Program-made: the position numbers and the translations under genes
Source: LMUY01 sp964244585
GTDB lineage: Bacteria; Pseudomonadota; Alphaproteobacteria; Acetobacterales; Acetobacteraceae
DNA: 64,000 nucleotides
Direction: 5' to 3'
NCBI GenBank assembly: GCA_964244585.1
Contig: CAXTJM010000007.1
Location: 104,390-168,389 of the forward strand
In this document: piece by piece, positions 50,942 through 59,645 of the stretch
Layout of the letters: the number at the start of each line of letters is the position of its first letter
How positions within the stretch are numbered: the stretch's first letter is position 1
Notes under the pieces: generated by a model
Told to the model about the DNA's origin: nothing
Databases searched by the model: none
The model's input: only the letters and a program-made list of their open reading frames with translations

Positions 50942-51654
50942 CCGACCGGGGGCACGCCCTGTGGATCCAGCCGATACCCCCCGCCCTCCGTCACCAAGAG
51001 GCGCGAATTGCTCGGGTCCGGTTCGATCTTCTGCCGCAAGCGGTAGATATGGGTTTCCAGCGTATGTGTCGTGACGGCGGCGTTGTAGCCCCACACCTCG
51101 TTCAGCAACACCTGTCGGGCCACCGGCTTGGTGCCTGCGCGATACAGGAACTTGAGGATCGCCGCCTCCTTCTCCGTCAGGCGGATGCGGCGGTTCTTCA
51201 CGGGTTCCTGCAACAACTTGGCGGACGGGCGGAAGGTATACGGCCCGATCGTGAATACCGCGTCCTCGCTGTTCTCGAAGATGCGAAGCTGCGCCCGCAA
51301 CCGGGCCAGCAATTCCGCCAGGCGAAACGGCTTGGCAATGTAATCGTTGGCGCCGGAGTCGAGGCCGCGCACGACATCGGCCTCGTCGTCTGACCCAGTC
51401 AGCATGATGATTGGCATCCGCATGCCCTGTCGACGCAGGCTGGCACAGAGGTCCCGCCCGTCCCCGTCCGGCAGGCCGACATCAAGGATGACGGCATCGA
51501 AGCGGGAATCCCTCGCAGTCACTTTGTTCTCGGCCTCGCCAACCGACCCTGCCTCTTCCGCGGTGAACTCCCCATCGAACTGGAGTTGTTCGACCAGGGT
51601 CTCGCGGAGAGACAAGTCGTCGTCAACGATCAGGATTGGGCGCTCGCCCGCCAT
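50938..51654 (-). CDS. OmpR-family response regulator
   Basis: A 238-residue two-component regulator. The receiver domain has the acidic pocket at DDD (near residue 12), the phosphoacceptor aspartate in VILDVGLPDGDG, and the conserved lysine in IAKPFRLAELL. The C-terminal winged helix (TEKEAAILKFLY, then THTLETHIYRLRQKI) binds DNA. No sensor kinase is adjacent, so its partner and targets are unknown. AAGGAAG precedes the ATG. It is convergent with accC. Confidence 0.93.
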   Translation of the reverse strand: MAGERPILIVDDDLSLRETLVEQLQFDGEFTAEEAGSVGEAENKVTARDSRFDAVILDVGLPDGDGRDLCASLRRQGMRMPIIMLTGSDDEADVVRGLDSGANDYIAKPFRLAELLARLRAQLRIFENSEDAVFTIGPYTFRPSAKLLQEPVKNRRIRLTEKEAAILKFLYRAGTKPVARQVLLNEVWGYNAAVTTHTLETHIYRLRQKIEPDPSNSRLLVTEGGGYRLDPQGVPPVG

Positions 51655-51976
51655 CAGCGACTTCCTTCATTCGGTTCTACCTGCGCCGGACGCGGCGGAG
51701 GGGATAGCGCAAAAGCCGTCCAGGACCCCGACTCCGACACATCTTTGTGTGCCCAACAACTCGTGACACGGGACCGGTCGGCATCACAACGCGGCGGCAT
51801 GCTCGAGGCGCGGTGGCATCCTGGCTGGACGACCACACATTTCCGTGATCTTCCTGGTCGTGCAACCATTGTCCGTCCCATATCGGTGCCGCTGCCGAAT
51901 GGTGAAAATCGTCCGCGCGCCGGTATTGCCCAGAATGCTCGCTGTCACCCTTTGTCTTGGGACCGGTCCGCTGACC
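51655..51976. other. Divergent intergenic region before ribA
   Basis: 322 bp with no convincing gene. The ribA frame stays open upstream to 51845, but that stretch does not resemble the family. I looked for an FMN riboswitch and did not see its conserved blocks. Confidence 0.5.
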
Positions 51977-53053
51977 ATGCCTGATCATTCGTCACCTGCC
52001 TCCGACGCCGTCCTGCGCCTGCAAGCCGTCGAGGCCGCCATGGCGACCCTTCGCCGAGGCATGCCTGCCATGCTGGTCGGCGGCTCCGCCTTCGCGGCTC
52101 TGGCGGTCGAAACCGCCGACGCGGTCGGGTTGGCTGCCCTGGCGCGGATCTCCGATGGCGCACCGGTGCTGATCCTTTCGGCCGCCCGTGCGGCGGCCTT
52201 GCTCCCTGTCGGCTGGACGTCGCCCCTGCCGGTCGCGCTCGACGTGAGCGGGCTCGACCTGGCGGCCATGCAGGCGCTGGCCGACCCGACGCATCCCGCG
52301 CCGACTTGGCTGCCGCCCAGCGCGGCCCTGCCCGACGATGCCGACGCGGCGCTTGCGCTGGCCGTGCTGGCACGGCTGCTACCCGGCCTGCTGGTTGCCC
52401 CCGCGCCTGGCCGGCCGGGACTGCCGGTCGCCGACATAGTCGCCCACGCCACGCTCAGCGCCGGCCAGCTGGTGCGGGTGAGCGAAGCGGCGATGCCGCT
52501 GGAGGATATCGCCGACGCGCGATTGATCGCGTTCCGCACGCCCGGATCCGGCGCGGAACACTACGCGATCCTGATCGGCCGGCCGGAGGGTAGGCCCGAC
52601 CCGTTGATCCGGGTGCATTCGGAATGCTTCACGGGGGACCTGCTTGGCAGCCTGCGCTGCGACTGCGGAGACCAGTTGCGCGGCGCGATCCGCCGCATGG
52701 CCGCGGAGGGAGCCGGGGCGCTACTGTACATGGCGCAGGAGGGCCGTGGCATTGGCCTAGCCAACAAATTACGGGCCTACACGTTGCAGGACCGTGGATT
52801 GGACACACTGGACGCCAACCGCGCCCTGGGCTTTGCCGCGGACGAACGGGACTTCCTGACCGCCGCCGCCATGCTGCACCACCTCGGCCTGAAGCGGGTC
52901 CGTGTGCTGACCAACAACCCGGAGAAGCTGGCCGCCCTGGCGGGCCACGGCATCGAGGTGGCCGGGCGGGAAAGCCTGCTGTTCGCCTCCAATGGAGTGA
53001 ATGACCGATATCTCCAGACCAAGACGACCCGGTTCGGCCATCTACGTGGCTAA
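51977..53053 (+). CDS. ribA: GTP cyclohydrolase II with a degenerate RibB-like N-terminal domain
   Basis: A 358-residue protein. Residues 155-358 form GTP cyclohydrolase II, the first step of riboflavin synthesis. The zinc cysteines are in SECFTGDLLGSLRCDCGD, and the catalytic region EGRGIGLANKLRAYTLQD is intact. Residues 1-150 align loosely with dihydroxybutanone-phosphate synthase (AMATLRRGMPAMLVGG at the start) but lack its acidic signature (DxExRENE), so that half is probably inactive. Such fusions are common in alphaproteobacteria. The ATG at 51977 lacks a strong ribosome site. Confidence 0.9.
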   Translation: MPDHSSPASDAVLRLQAVEAAMATLRRGMPAMLVGGSAFAALAVETADAVGLAALARISDGAPVLILSAARAAALLPVGWTSPLPVALDVSGLDLAAMQALADPTHPAPTWLPPSAALPDDADAALALAVLARLLPGLLVAPAPGRPGLPVADIVAHATLSAGQLVRVSEAAMPLEDIADARLIAFRTPGSGAEHYAILIGRPEGRPDPLIRVHSECFTGDLLGSLRCDCGDQLRGAIRRMAAEGAGALLYMAQEGRGIGLANKLRAYTLQDRGLDTLDANRALGFAADERDFLTAAAMLHHLGLKRVRVLTNNPEKLAALAGHGIEVAGRESLLFASNGVNDRYLQTKTTRFGHLRG

Positions 53054-53064
53054 GATGGTCCGGC

Positions 53065-53670
53065 ATGGCCCTTGCTGAGGCAGCGGCAACCCGCCCGAAG
53101 GCGCCGACCATGACCGATGCCACCGCCGTTACGCCGCCCCTGCCGATCGCGCCGCCACGCCTGACGGTGTTCGACACCGGGGCCGAGACCTGCCCCCAGG
53201 GTCAGTTGCCCGGAGCCGCCGTCTTCTCGGTGGATGAGGCAGAACATGCCCTCAATCCCCTGCAACATTTGCCGGTGGTCGGCATGCTCTACCGGCAGGC
53301 GACCGGCGACAGCTTGCCGGCCCCGTTGTCGATCCTGGGCTCCGTGGCACTCGGCGCGATCTTCGGTGGTCCGATCGGCATCGCCGGGTCGGTTGCGTTG
53401 AACTTCGTTCAGGAACTGGTCCGCATGGGGCCGGACACATCCCGCCCGGCCGTGCCCGAAGGGATGGACGTGACGGGCAGCGAGGCGGCGATGCGGCCGG
53501 TCTCCCCCGGCAGCGTGACGGAGCCGGGTGGATACACTACGCTGGCGACGGTTCTGCCCGATTTCCTGGGTGGCGCCGCGGCCCTCGGGGCGGATGGAAC
53601 GGCCAACGCCTCGGCCGAGGTCCGGCTGGCGCTGAACTCCTATGCCGGCACGATGATGGGCGCCGGGTGA
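53065..53670 (+). CDS. Conserved hypothetical protein
   Basis: A 201-residue protein I cannot name. The middle has HALNPLQHLPVVGMLYRQATGD followed by a glycine/alanine-rich hydrophobic segment (about residues 87-115) that could be a membrane hairpin. The ends are rich in proline and alanine and look disordered. The HALNPLQHLPVVG segment seems familiar from uncharacterised alphaproteobacterial proteins. A second start at 53110 is possible. It overlaps the following transpeptidase gene by 4 nt, so the two are probably co-expressed. Confidence 0.65.
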   Translation: MALAEAAATRPKAPTMTDATAVTPPLPIAPPRLTVFDTGAETCPQGQLPGAAVFSVDEAEHALNPLQHLPVVGMLYRQATGDSLPAPLSILGSVALGAIFGGPIGIAGSVALNFVQELVRMGPDTSRPAVPEGMDVTGSEAAMRPVSPGSVTEPGGYTTLATVLPDFLGGAAALGADGTANASAEVRLALNSYAGTMMGAG

Positions 53671-54179
53671 CCATGGAGGCGATTGTCACCGGGGACGGCT
53701 TCCTCCGCATGGGCGCTGGCCGGTGGCGTTGCTGCCATGGCCGCGGCGGCCTTCGCCTGCACAAGCAGGAGGGGGACGGCGCCACTCCGGTCGGGCTGCT
53801 GCCGCTCCGCCGCGTGCTGTACCGTGCGGATCGGGGAACGGCCCCGGCCACGCTGGTGCCGGTGGAGCCGATTGGCCCTGCCGACGGATGGTGCGACGAG
53901 CCGGGGGACCGCCGCTACAACCGGTCCGTCACCTTGCCTTACCCTGCCCGGCACGAGACGTTGTGGCGGCAGGACGGGATATACGACGTGATTGGCGTGC
54001 TTGGCTGGAATGACGACCCGGTCGAACTGGGCGCCGGCTCCGCGATATTCCTCCACGTGGCCCGCACGGAGTACGCGCCGACAGAGGGATGCATCGCGCT
54101 CGCGCCGGGGGATCTGCGGGACGTCCTGGCCGCCGGGCTCAGCGCCGTGCGGATCGGTCCGGGCGAGCCTCGCGGCTGA
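53667..54179 (+). CDS. L,D-transpeptidase (YkuD) family protein
   Basis: A 170-residue protein with the YkuD-type end IFLHVARTEYAPTEGCIALAPGDL, in which the histidine and the cysteine of the TxGC motif would be catalytic. The start GDGFLRMGAGRWRCCHGRGG and EGDGATPVGLLPLRRVLYR are typical of short alphaproteobacterial members. Such enzymes cross-link peptidoglycan or attach proteins to it. No signal peptide is visible, which is usual for this small subgroup but leaves its location open. It begins at a GTG (GTGA overlap). Confidence 0.82.
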   Translation: MTMEAIVTGDGFLRMGAGRWRCCHGRGGLRLHKQEGDGATPVGLLPLRRVLYRADRGTAPATLVPVEPIGPADGWCDEPGDRRYNRSVTLPYPARHETLWRQDGIYDVIGVLGWNDDPVELGAGSAIFLHVARTEYAPTEGCIALAPGDLRDVLAAGLSAVRIGPGEPRG

Positions 54180-54519
54180 GCCCCTTCACCGCGAGCGCTG
54201 CCAGATAGGCTTGCCACCGGCTTTCCTGCTCGCGGCCGAGTTGGAGCAGGTAGTCCCAGGTGTAGATGCCCGTGTCATGCCCGTCATCGAAATGGATGCG
54301 GATCGCGTAGTGGCCGATCGGATCGACCGAGGCGATGCCGACCCCCAGCTTGCCCGGCACGGTCACCCGTTCCGCCGGGCCATGCCCCTGCACCTCCGCG
54401 CTCGGGCTTTCGACGCGGAGATATTCCGCGGGATAGCTGAACCGCAACTCGTCGGTGAAATCCACCTCCAGGCGCCGCGAGGCCCGACGGACGCGGATTT
54501 CAACCGGGGTGGCGCTCAC
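54139..54519 (-). CDS. DUF971 family protein
   Basis: A 126-residue protein of the DUF971 family (gamma-butyrobetaine hydroxylase-like N-terminal domain), with LEVDFTDELRFSYPAEYLRV, and GHYAIRIHFDDGHDTGIYTWDYLLQLG, the family hallmark. Stand-alone members are implicated in iron-sulfur protein biology, but the function here is not established. It starts at a GTG overlapping the stop codon of the Trm112-like gene. Its last 41 bp overlap the convergent transpeptidase gene. Confidence 0.85.
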   Translation of the reverse strand: MSATPVEIRVRRASRRLEVDFTDELRFSYPAEYLRVESPSAEVQGHGPAERVTVPGKLGVGIASVDPIGHYAIRIHFDDGHDTGIYTWDYLLQLGREQESRWQAYLAALAVKGLSREARPDRSARR

Positions 54520-54710
54520 TCCAGGACCCGCGCCTCGTCCGGCAGCATGATCGGAATCCCGTCGCGCACCGGATAGGCCAGCCCAGCCGACCGGCTGATC
54601 AACTCGGCGGCGGTGCGATCGTAGATCAAGGGACCCTTGGTGACCGGGCACACCAGGATCTCAAGCAGCTTCGGGTCGATTTCGGTCGGGTTCGGCGCGG
54701 CATCTGACAA
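54516..54710 (-). CDS. Trm112/YcaR-family small protein
   Basis: A 64-residue protein with LLEILVCPVTKGPLIYDR and the tail YPVRDGIPIMLPDEAR, the Trm112-like zinc-ribbon fold. Only one of the four usual zinc cysteines is present, as in most proteobacterial YcaR proteins. Trm112 activates methyltransferases in eukaryotes; bacterial roles are less clear. It is coupled to DUF971 (GTGA) and follows the LON-domain gene by 19 bp. Confidence 0.88.
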   Translation of the reverse strand: MSDAAPNPTEIDPKLLEILVCPVTKGPLIYDRTAAELISRSAGLAYPVRDGIPIMLPDEARVLE

Positions 54711-54729
54711 AACGCGATCCTCCGGGCGG

Positions 54730-55395
54730 TCAGCTCAGCCGCCGGCTGCTCTGGTCGCCGCCGCTGCTGTGAGCCCCCATTTGCAACAAAGCCACCAGCG
54801 TGTCTGCCCGTGTGGCCGGGTCGACAGCCTCGAGTAGGGCCTGCTTCTCCAATACGTCAAAGGGACAGACCATGCACAGCGTGACGACGAGTTCCTCATC
54901 GCCCATACTGTCGATGGCGTCCCAGTTCGCGTCGAAGCCGTTGCTGGTGAAGTAGCCCCGGAGCGCCGTCATCAAGGCATCCCGCTGCGGCAGGTACGCC
55001 GGGGGCAACGACAGATCCTCACGGTAGGGGATGAGGTCGGCGACCACCCGACGGTAGCCGCGCCTGCCCGCCAATTCGGCCTGGATGTCGAAGCGGATGA
55101 TGCCGTTCAAGGCGATGAGGTAGCGGCCGTCGCCCGTTTCACTGAACGACGTCAGCCGGCCCAGGCAGCCCACTCCAAACAAATGCGGGCCGGCCTCGCC
55201 CGCCGGCCGTGCTTCATCGGGCTGGATCATGCCGAAGAGCCGCTGGTCGGACAACGCGTCCTCCACCATAGCCTTGTAGCGCGGCTCGAAGATGTTCAGC
55301 GGGAGCTTGCCATGCGGCAGCAGCAGCGCACCGCCGAGCGGGAAGACCGGGAACTCGGCCGGCAGGTCTTCCATGGTCGGGCGCCAGCCGTCCAT
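54730..55395 (-). CDS. LON peptidase N-terminal substrate-binding domain protein
   Basis: A 221-residue stand-alone LON N-terminal domain: FPVFPLGGALLLPHGKLPLNIFEPRY at the start, GVGCLGRL and YLIALNGIIRFDI in the middle, and DVLEKQALLEA near the end. It lacks the ATPase and protease domains of Lon. Such proteins may recognise damaged proteins. The start at 55395 lies 1 nt after the CnoX stop codon; ATG 55374 is an alternative. Confidence 0.88.
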   Translation of the reverse strand: MDGWRPTMEDLPAEFPVFPLGGALLLPHGKLPLNIFEPRYKAMVEDALSDQRLFGMIQPDEARPAGEAGPHLFGVGCLGRLTSFSETGDGRYLIALNGIIRFDIQAELAGRRGYRRVVADLIPYREDLSLPPAYLPQRDALMTALRGYFTSNGFDANWDAIDSMGDEELVVTLCMVCPFDVLEKQALLEAVDPATRADTLVALLQMGAHSSGGDQSSRRLS

Positions 55396-55396
55396 G

Positions 55397-56338
55397 TCAG
55401 CTGAACAGCAATGCCGAGAGCTTGCGACGGGCAGCGGAGGTCGCCGGATCGGCATTGCCCCATGCCTCGAAGAACTTCAGCAATTGCAGCCGTGCCGCGT
55501 TCTCGTTCCAGGTACGGTCCTGGCGGATGATCTCCAGCAAGGCGGCGGCAGCGGCCTCGCGCTCGCCCACCGCGTTCAAGGCCGTGGCGAGTTCGTAGCG
55601 TGCGTCGTGATCCACGGGATCCGCGGCGACCCGGCGTTCCAACGCCGTCAGCCCCGCGGCTGCGTTCGCACCCTCCTGCGCCAGGGTCAGTGCGCTGCGG
55701 GCGCCACTGACGGCGGCGTGCTCGGCGATCTTGGCCGGAACCTGCGCCAACGTCTCCGCCGCCTGCTCGGCCTGGCCGAGGGCCAGCAGCGTGCGGACCA
55801 GGCCGCCCCAGGCGTCGGGGTTTTCCGGCTCCTCGGCCAGGACGGCGCCGAACAGCTCCCCGGCCTCCTCCGCCCGATCCTCTGCCAGGGCGGTTTGCGC
55901 CTCCGCCAGCATCTCCGCCGCCGGCATGGCGCCGCCCGCCAGCTTCAGAAGCTGCTCGACGAACCGCTTGACCTCGCTCTCCGGCAGGGCGCCCTGGAAC
56001 AGGTCGGCGATCTGCCCCTGCCAGAATGCCGCCACGGTGGGAATGGACTGCATCGGCAGGCCCATGCGGGCAAGCTGCTCCACCAGGGCGCGGTTCTTGT
56101 CGACATCGACCTTGACGAGTTTGACACGGCCGCCGGCCGCACCGACGACACGCTCCAAGGTCGGGGTGAGCTGCTTGCACGGGCCGCACCAGGTCGCCCA
56201 GAAATCGACGAGGACCGGCACGGTGCGCGATGCCTCGATGACTTCGCGAACGAAGTTCGTCTGGTCCGCATCGACGATGCTGGCCGATGCCGCGGCGCCC
56301 TTGCCCGGCTGGGGCTGCTGCCCGATGATCGTATCCAT
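55397..56338 (-). CDS. cnoX: CnoX-like thioredoxin with tetratricopeptide tail
   Basis: A 313-residue protein. Residues 20-130 are a thioredoxin domain with an intact WCGPCK active site, PVLVDFWATWCGPCKQLTP. Residues 140-310 contain TPR-like helices. This is the CnoX (YbbN) architecture, a chaperedoxin that protects proteins from oxidation and hands them to GroEL or DnaK. The E. coli protein has lost one active-site cysteine; this one keeps both, so it should also be a working thioredoxin. GGAGGGATCAAGGCT precedes the ATG. It heads a four-gene operon with LON, Trm112 and DUF971. Confidence 0.92.
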   Translation of the reverse strand: MDTIIGQQPQPGKGAAASASIVDADQTNFVREVIEASRTVPVLVDFWATWCGPCKQLTPTLERVVGAAGGRVKLVKVDVDKNRALVEQLARMGLPMQSIPTVAAFWQGQIADLFQGALPESEVKRFVEQLLKLAGGAMPAAEMLAEAQTALAEDRAEEAGELFGAVLAEEPENPDAWGGLVRTLLALGQAEQAAETLAQVPAKIAEHAAVSGARSALTLAQEGANAAAGLTALERRVAADPVDHDARYELATALNAVGEREAAAAALLEIIRQDRTWNENAARLQLLKFFEAWGNADPATSAARRKLSALLFS

Positions 56339-56705
56339 AGCCTTGATCCCTCCGCGCGCGTTGCCGGCTCCGCACATATGTTTAGATGTAGTCGCCGCAG
56401 GGCTCCGCAAGCCGGGCTTCCCTACTGCCGCCAGATCACCCGCCGCGGTGAAGAGGCGCTCCCATGTCGCACGCTGTCCGTGGCCAGCCAAGTTGGCAAT
56501 GCGCGCGGCCCGCGAGGTCCGCATGGCGGCTCCGGCAACCACATCCATACGCGCAAGCGGCGCCCAGACTGCATGGCGCCCGCGCGGATCAGCGGGTTGC
56601 CTGCTACATCGCGGCCTGTTCAGGCTGATGCGCCAAACCGGAGGCGCCGTGGGCATCACGACCAACACGGACCGTCTAACGGGATGTGCGCCGCGTGGCG
56701 GCCCA
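56339..56705. other. Non-coding stretch upstream of cnoX
   Basis: 367 bp in which I recognise no gene on either strand. It separates cnoX from a run of decayed genes and should contain the cnoX promoter. Confidence 0.45.
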
Positions 56706-56990
56706 TTACCGGATCGCAGAGACGAACTGCCAGGGTCGGCCGTAATAGTCCTCGTGGCGGAATAGCTTGTGCCGTCCGTCCTGCACAAGCAGGAAGCTCG
56801 GATAGCCGTGTAGCCGTGTAGCCCATGCCGCGACATCATCGCCCGGGTGTCCTCGATATGACGATCGACTGGAACCTTGCCGAGTGCCGCTACGAAGCCT
56901 GCCCGGTCAAGCCGGAGAGTGGCCGCGAGGTCTACCAAGACCGCTTCCTCCACCACCCGCTGGCCGTCCACGTCGTGCGATTGGACGCGC
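56706..56990 (-). pseudogene. Decayed DsbA-family (thioredoxin-fold) gene, C-terminal part
   Basis: The minus strand reads VVEEAVLVDLAATLRLDRAG and then RHIEDTRAMMSRHGLHGY, the usual C-terminal half of DsbA-family isomerase-like proteins. The frame breaks at GYTAIR. If one copy of an 8-bp tandem duplication (TAGCCGTG, plus strand 56803-56810 and 56811-56818) is removed, the reading continues as GYPSFLLVQDGRHKLFRHED and YYGRPWQFVSAIR to a TAA at 56708-56706, a proper family ending. The N-terminal half with the CxxC site is missing upstream, so the gene is both truncated and frameshifted. Confidence 0.8.
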
Positions 56991-57026
56991 CGCCGCCCCA
57001 GGAGTTGGCCGCGTCGGCCAATCACG

Positions 57027-57155
57027 GAGCCCAAGCACGGCGGCGCGATCGAGTATGAGGCCATGAGCGGTGGTGTGACGTTCTGCCGGCCGATCTCGGG
57101 CCAGGAGATCGAGATCACCGGGCCGGTGATCACGCGGCTGTTCGTGTCGTCTGAA
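57027..57155 (+). pseudogene. Fragment of a CocE/NonD-type hydrolase
   Basis: About 43 codons encode EYEAMSGGVTFCRPISGQEI then EITGPVITRLFVSS. This is the start of the C-terminal jelly-roll of X-Pro dipeptidyl-peptidase/CocE-like hydrolases (usual form GVTFxTxPLExxTEITGPxAxxLxVSS). Nothing of the catalytic alpha/beta domain remains upstream, and similarity stops abruptly at 57155. It is a remnant of a deleted gene. Confidence 0.7.
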
Positions 57156-57240
57156 CCGCGGGTTTGGGTTTGCCGGTTCGTGTGTGAGATAGGTTAGGGC
57201 GGCCATGGCGAAGTGCCGCGGCGCCGCGCCGGAGGCATCG

Positions 57241-58158
57241 ATGACCAAACTGGATGGCGCTGCCCTTGACCGCGGTCGCGGTGCCCTCGTGGGCCTCGCT
57301 GTGGCCGACGCACTCGGCACGACGCTGGAGTTCGAAACGCGCGACGTGCCGCCTCTCCATACCGAGATGACCGGCGGTGGGCCGTTCGGCCTTGACCCCG
57401 GCGTGTGGACGGACGACACCAGCATGGCCCTGGCGCTCGCCGACAGCCTGATCAATCGCGCCGGCTTCGATGCGGCGGATCTGATGGATCGGTTCGTGCG
57501 CTGGATGGAGCGCGGAGCCTACTCGCCAACCGGGCGCTGCTTCGACATCGGCGTGACCACGCGCGAGGCGCTATCGCGGTATCGCCGCACAAATGATCCG
57601 TTCGCCGGGCCGACGACGGAGGACACAGCGGGCAACGGCTCGCTCATGCGCCTTGCCCCGGCCGTGCTCGGCTTCCTGCAGGATCCGGCGGCCTGCCACG
57701 ACACCGCCGGAGAGCAGAGCCGCACGACCCACGGCGCGCCTCAGGCGGTACAGTCGTGCCAATTCTACGCCGAGCTCCTGCGAAGAGCTGTCCTCGGCGA
57801 GGGAAAGGACGCGGTTTTGGCGCCGCAGGACTGGCACGGTCATCCCGCCGTTCGTGCCGTCGCCGCCGGAAGCTGGCGAGGCAAGGATCGGAGCGCCATT
57901 CGTTCCAGCGGCTACGTGATCCATACCTTGGAGGCGGCGCTATGGGCGGTCGGCACCACGAATAGCTTCGAGAGTGCTGTGATCCTAGCCGTGAACCTCG
58001 CCGACGACGCCGATACAGTCGGCGCCGTCACCGGACAACTCGCCGGCGCGCTATACGGCATGGGCGCCATTCCCGGGCGTTGGCTGGAGAGGCTGGCATG
58101 GCGGGACAGCATCGTGATGGTGGCAGACAGCCTGCTGCTGCCTGAAGCACGCGCATAG
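57241..58158 (+). CDS. ADP-ribosylglycohydrolase (DraG/ARH-like)
   Basis: A 305-residue all-helical hydrolase. RGALVGLAVADALGTTLEF opens the fold; metal-binding acidic residues are in WTDDTSMALALADSL and in NLADDADTVGAVTGQLAGALYG. The family removes ADP-ribose from proteins or breaks down ADP-ribosylated metabolites. No DraT or other ADP-ribosyltransferase gene is adjacent. ATG 57241 follows GGAGG by 5 nt and is preferred over ATG 57205. The flanking genes are decayed, but this one is intact. Confidence 0.9.
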   Translation: MTKLDGAALDRGRGALVGLAVADALGTTLEFETRDVPPLHTEMTGGGPFGLDPGVWTDDTSMALALADSLINRAGFDAADLMDRFVRWMERGAYSPTGRCFDIGVTTREALSRYRRTNDPFAGPTTEDTAGNGSLMRLAPAVLGFLQDPAACHDTAGEQSRTTHGAPQAVQSCQFYAELLRRAVLGEGKDAVLAPQDWHGHPAVRAVAAGSWRGKDRSAIRSSGYVIHTLEAALWAVGTTNSFESAVILAVNLADDADTVGAVTGQLAGALYGMGAIPGRWLERLAWRDSIVMVADSLLLPEARA

Positions 58159-58182
58159 CTCTATGAGGCTACCACCCTGCGA

Positions 58183-58422
58183 TCAACATCCCGACGCCGG
58201 CGGCGACACGCCTTGGCCTTCCGCGCGCTTGCGGCTCGCCTGGCAACAGGCAGCGGGGCGATCTACTGGCGCGTCGCCACCAAGAGCGACGGAGCCGCCC
58301 CGCCCGGGCCACCACCACGCCACCGAACGGGACAAGGGTCGCGAGCACGCGGCTGGCGTATTGCTTGTAGGCCTCGGCATCGGTGACGTGGTTCTCGGCG
58401 GCGACGAAGGCCGCACGGTCAT
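58183..58422 (-). pseudogene. Decayed DUF1330 gene
   Basis: In one frame the minus strand reads FVAAENHVTDAEAYKQYASR then VLATLVPFGGVVVAR (58414-58304), a clear DUF1330 start. The continuation GGSVALGGDAPVD, matching the next DUF1330 strand, is in another frame. The only ATG, overlapping the monooxygenase stop codon at 58422, is also out of phase with the first part. At least two frameshifts are therefore present, one near a G-rich run at about 58300. Confidence 0.65.
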
Positions 58423-59645
58423 CGCGCCACCTCGAAGCCGGCGAGTTGGGCGTAGCCCCGCACGATGCCGAGCAGCTCCGCCTCCGTCGCGACGTCCGCC
58501 ACGCTGGCGAAGCCGTTCGGCGCCCGGGCCGCGATGAAGTCCATCACGCGCTCGGGACCGCCGGTCCGGTTGGACTGCACGATCGCGGTCGTGGCCGGCC
58601 GCCGCCGGGCATCGTAGGCCGCCAACGCCTCCGCCACCGGCATGGTCGCGAGCAGGTCCGCCAGGCAGCGTGCGTCCAGGATCGCCTGCGACGCCCCGTT
58701 CGAGCCCACGGGATACATCGGATGGGCGGCATCGCCCAGCAGCGTCACCCGACCCTGCGTCCACCATGGCAGCGGGTCACGGTCGCACATCGGATACTCG
58801 AAGATCTCCGCAGTGGCCCGGACCAAGGCCGCCGCGTCGATGAACGGCAGATGGAGGCGGTCGACGAAGCGGCGGAAATCCTCGGGGCGTCCGGGTTGGG
58901 ACCAGCTTTCCCGCACCGGCAGCGCGGTGCCGGGCTCGGCGACGCGGGCGTAGATCACCCAGTTGGTCAGGCGGGTGCCGGGCACGGCGCCCGGCGCGAT
59001 CGGGTAAAGCACGAGCTTGGCCACGGCGTCCCCGGCGATGACCATAGCGTCGCCGCCATCGAAGGCCGGCCAGTCGACGGCACCGCGCCACATGGTGATC
59101 CCGTTCCAGCGTATGCCGCCATCCGCCGGGTGCAGCGCCGCCCGCAGGGTGGAGTGGATGCCGTCGGCGCCGACCAGCGCGTCCCCCTCCACCTCCTGGA
59201 TCCCGCCATCGACGGTCTGGAAGCGGGCGACCACGCTGGTCCCCGTCTGCGCGTGGCCGACCAGGCGGTGCCCGGCGCGCGGCGCGGCATCCCCCAGCCG
59301 CTCGGCCGCCGCGTCCCACAGCATGGCCTGCAGGCGCCCGCGATGCAGCGAGAATTGCGGCGCGTCGTGCCCGGCGTGCAACCCGCGCGGCTCGGACCAG
59401 ATCGCCTGCCCCAGCTGGTTCGCGTAGGTGAGCGTGCGGGTGCGGATGCCGATCGCGTCCAGCCGCGGCAGCAGACCGAGCGCCGCCAGCTCGCGCATGG
59501 AGTGCGGCAGGGCGTTGATGCCGACGCCCAGCGGCAGCACGGTCCGCACCGCCTCGTAGACCTGCGCCGGTATCCTCTTCGCATGCAGCATCAGCGCCAG
59601 CGTCAGGCCGCCGACCCCGCCGCCGGCGATGATGACGGGCTTCAC
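58419..59645 (-). CDS. PhzS-like FAD-dependent aromatic monooxygenase
   Basis: A 408-residue class A flavin monooxygenase. The FAD site VIIAGGGVGGLTLALML is at the N-terminus, DALVGADGIHSTLR is the DG motif, and GDAAHPMYPVGSNGASQAIL is the second FAD motif. This last block and LPLGVGINALPHSMREL resemble PhzS (5-methylphenazine-1-carboxylate monooxygenase) and relatives. The substrate is probably an aromatic acid; phenazine genes are not present. It starts at a GTG overlapping the cupin stop codon (GTGA), so these two genes form an operon. Confidence 0.88.
   Translation of the reverse strand: MKPVIIAGGGVGGLTLALMLHAKRIPAQVYEAVRTVLPLGVGINALPHSMRELAALGLLPRLDAIGIRTRTLTYANQLGQAIWSEPRGLHAGHDAPQFSLHRGRLQAMLWDAAAERLGDAAPRAGHRLVGHAQTGTSVVARFQTVDGGIQEVEGDALVGADGIHSTLRAALHPADGGIRWNGITMWRGAVDWPAFDGGDAMVIAGDAVAKLVLYPIAPGAVPGTRLTNWVIYARVAEPGTALPVRESWSQPGRPEDFRRFVDRLHLPFIDAAALVRATAEIFEYPMCDRDPLPWWTQGRVTLLGDAAHPMYPVGSNGASQAILDARCLADLLATMPVAEALAAYDARRRPATTAIVQSNRTGGPERVMDFIAARAPNGFASVADVATEAELLGIVRGYAQLAGFEVAR

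Noticed and set aside
51655..51976. FMN riboswitch upstream of ribA
   Set aside because: The conserved RFN sequence blocks are not present.
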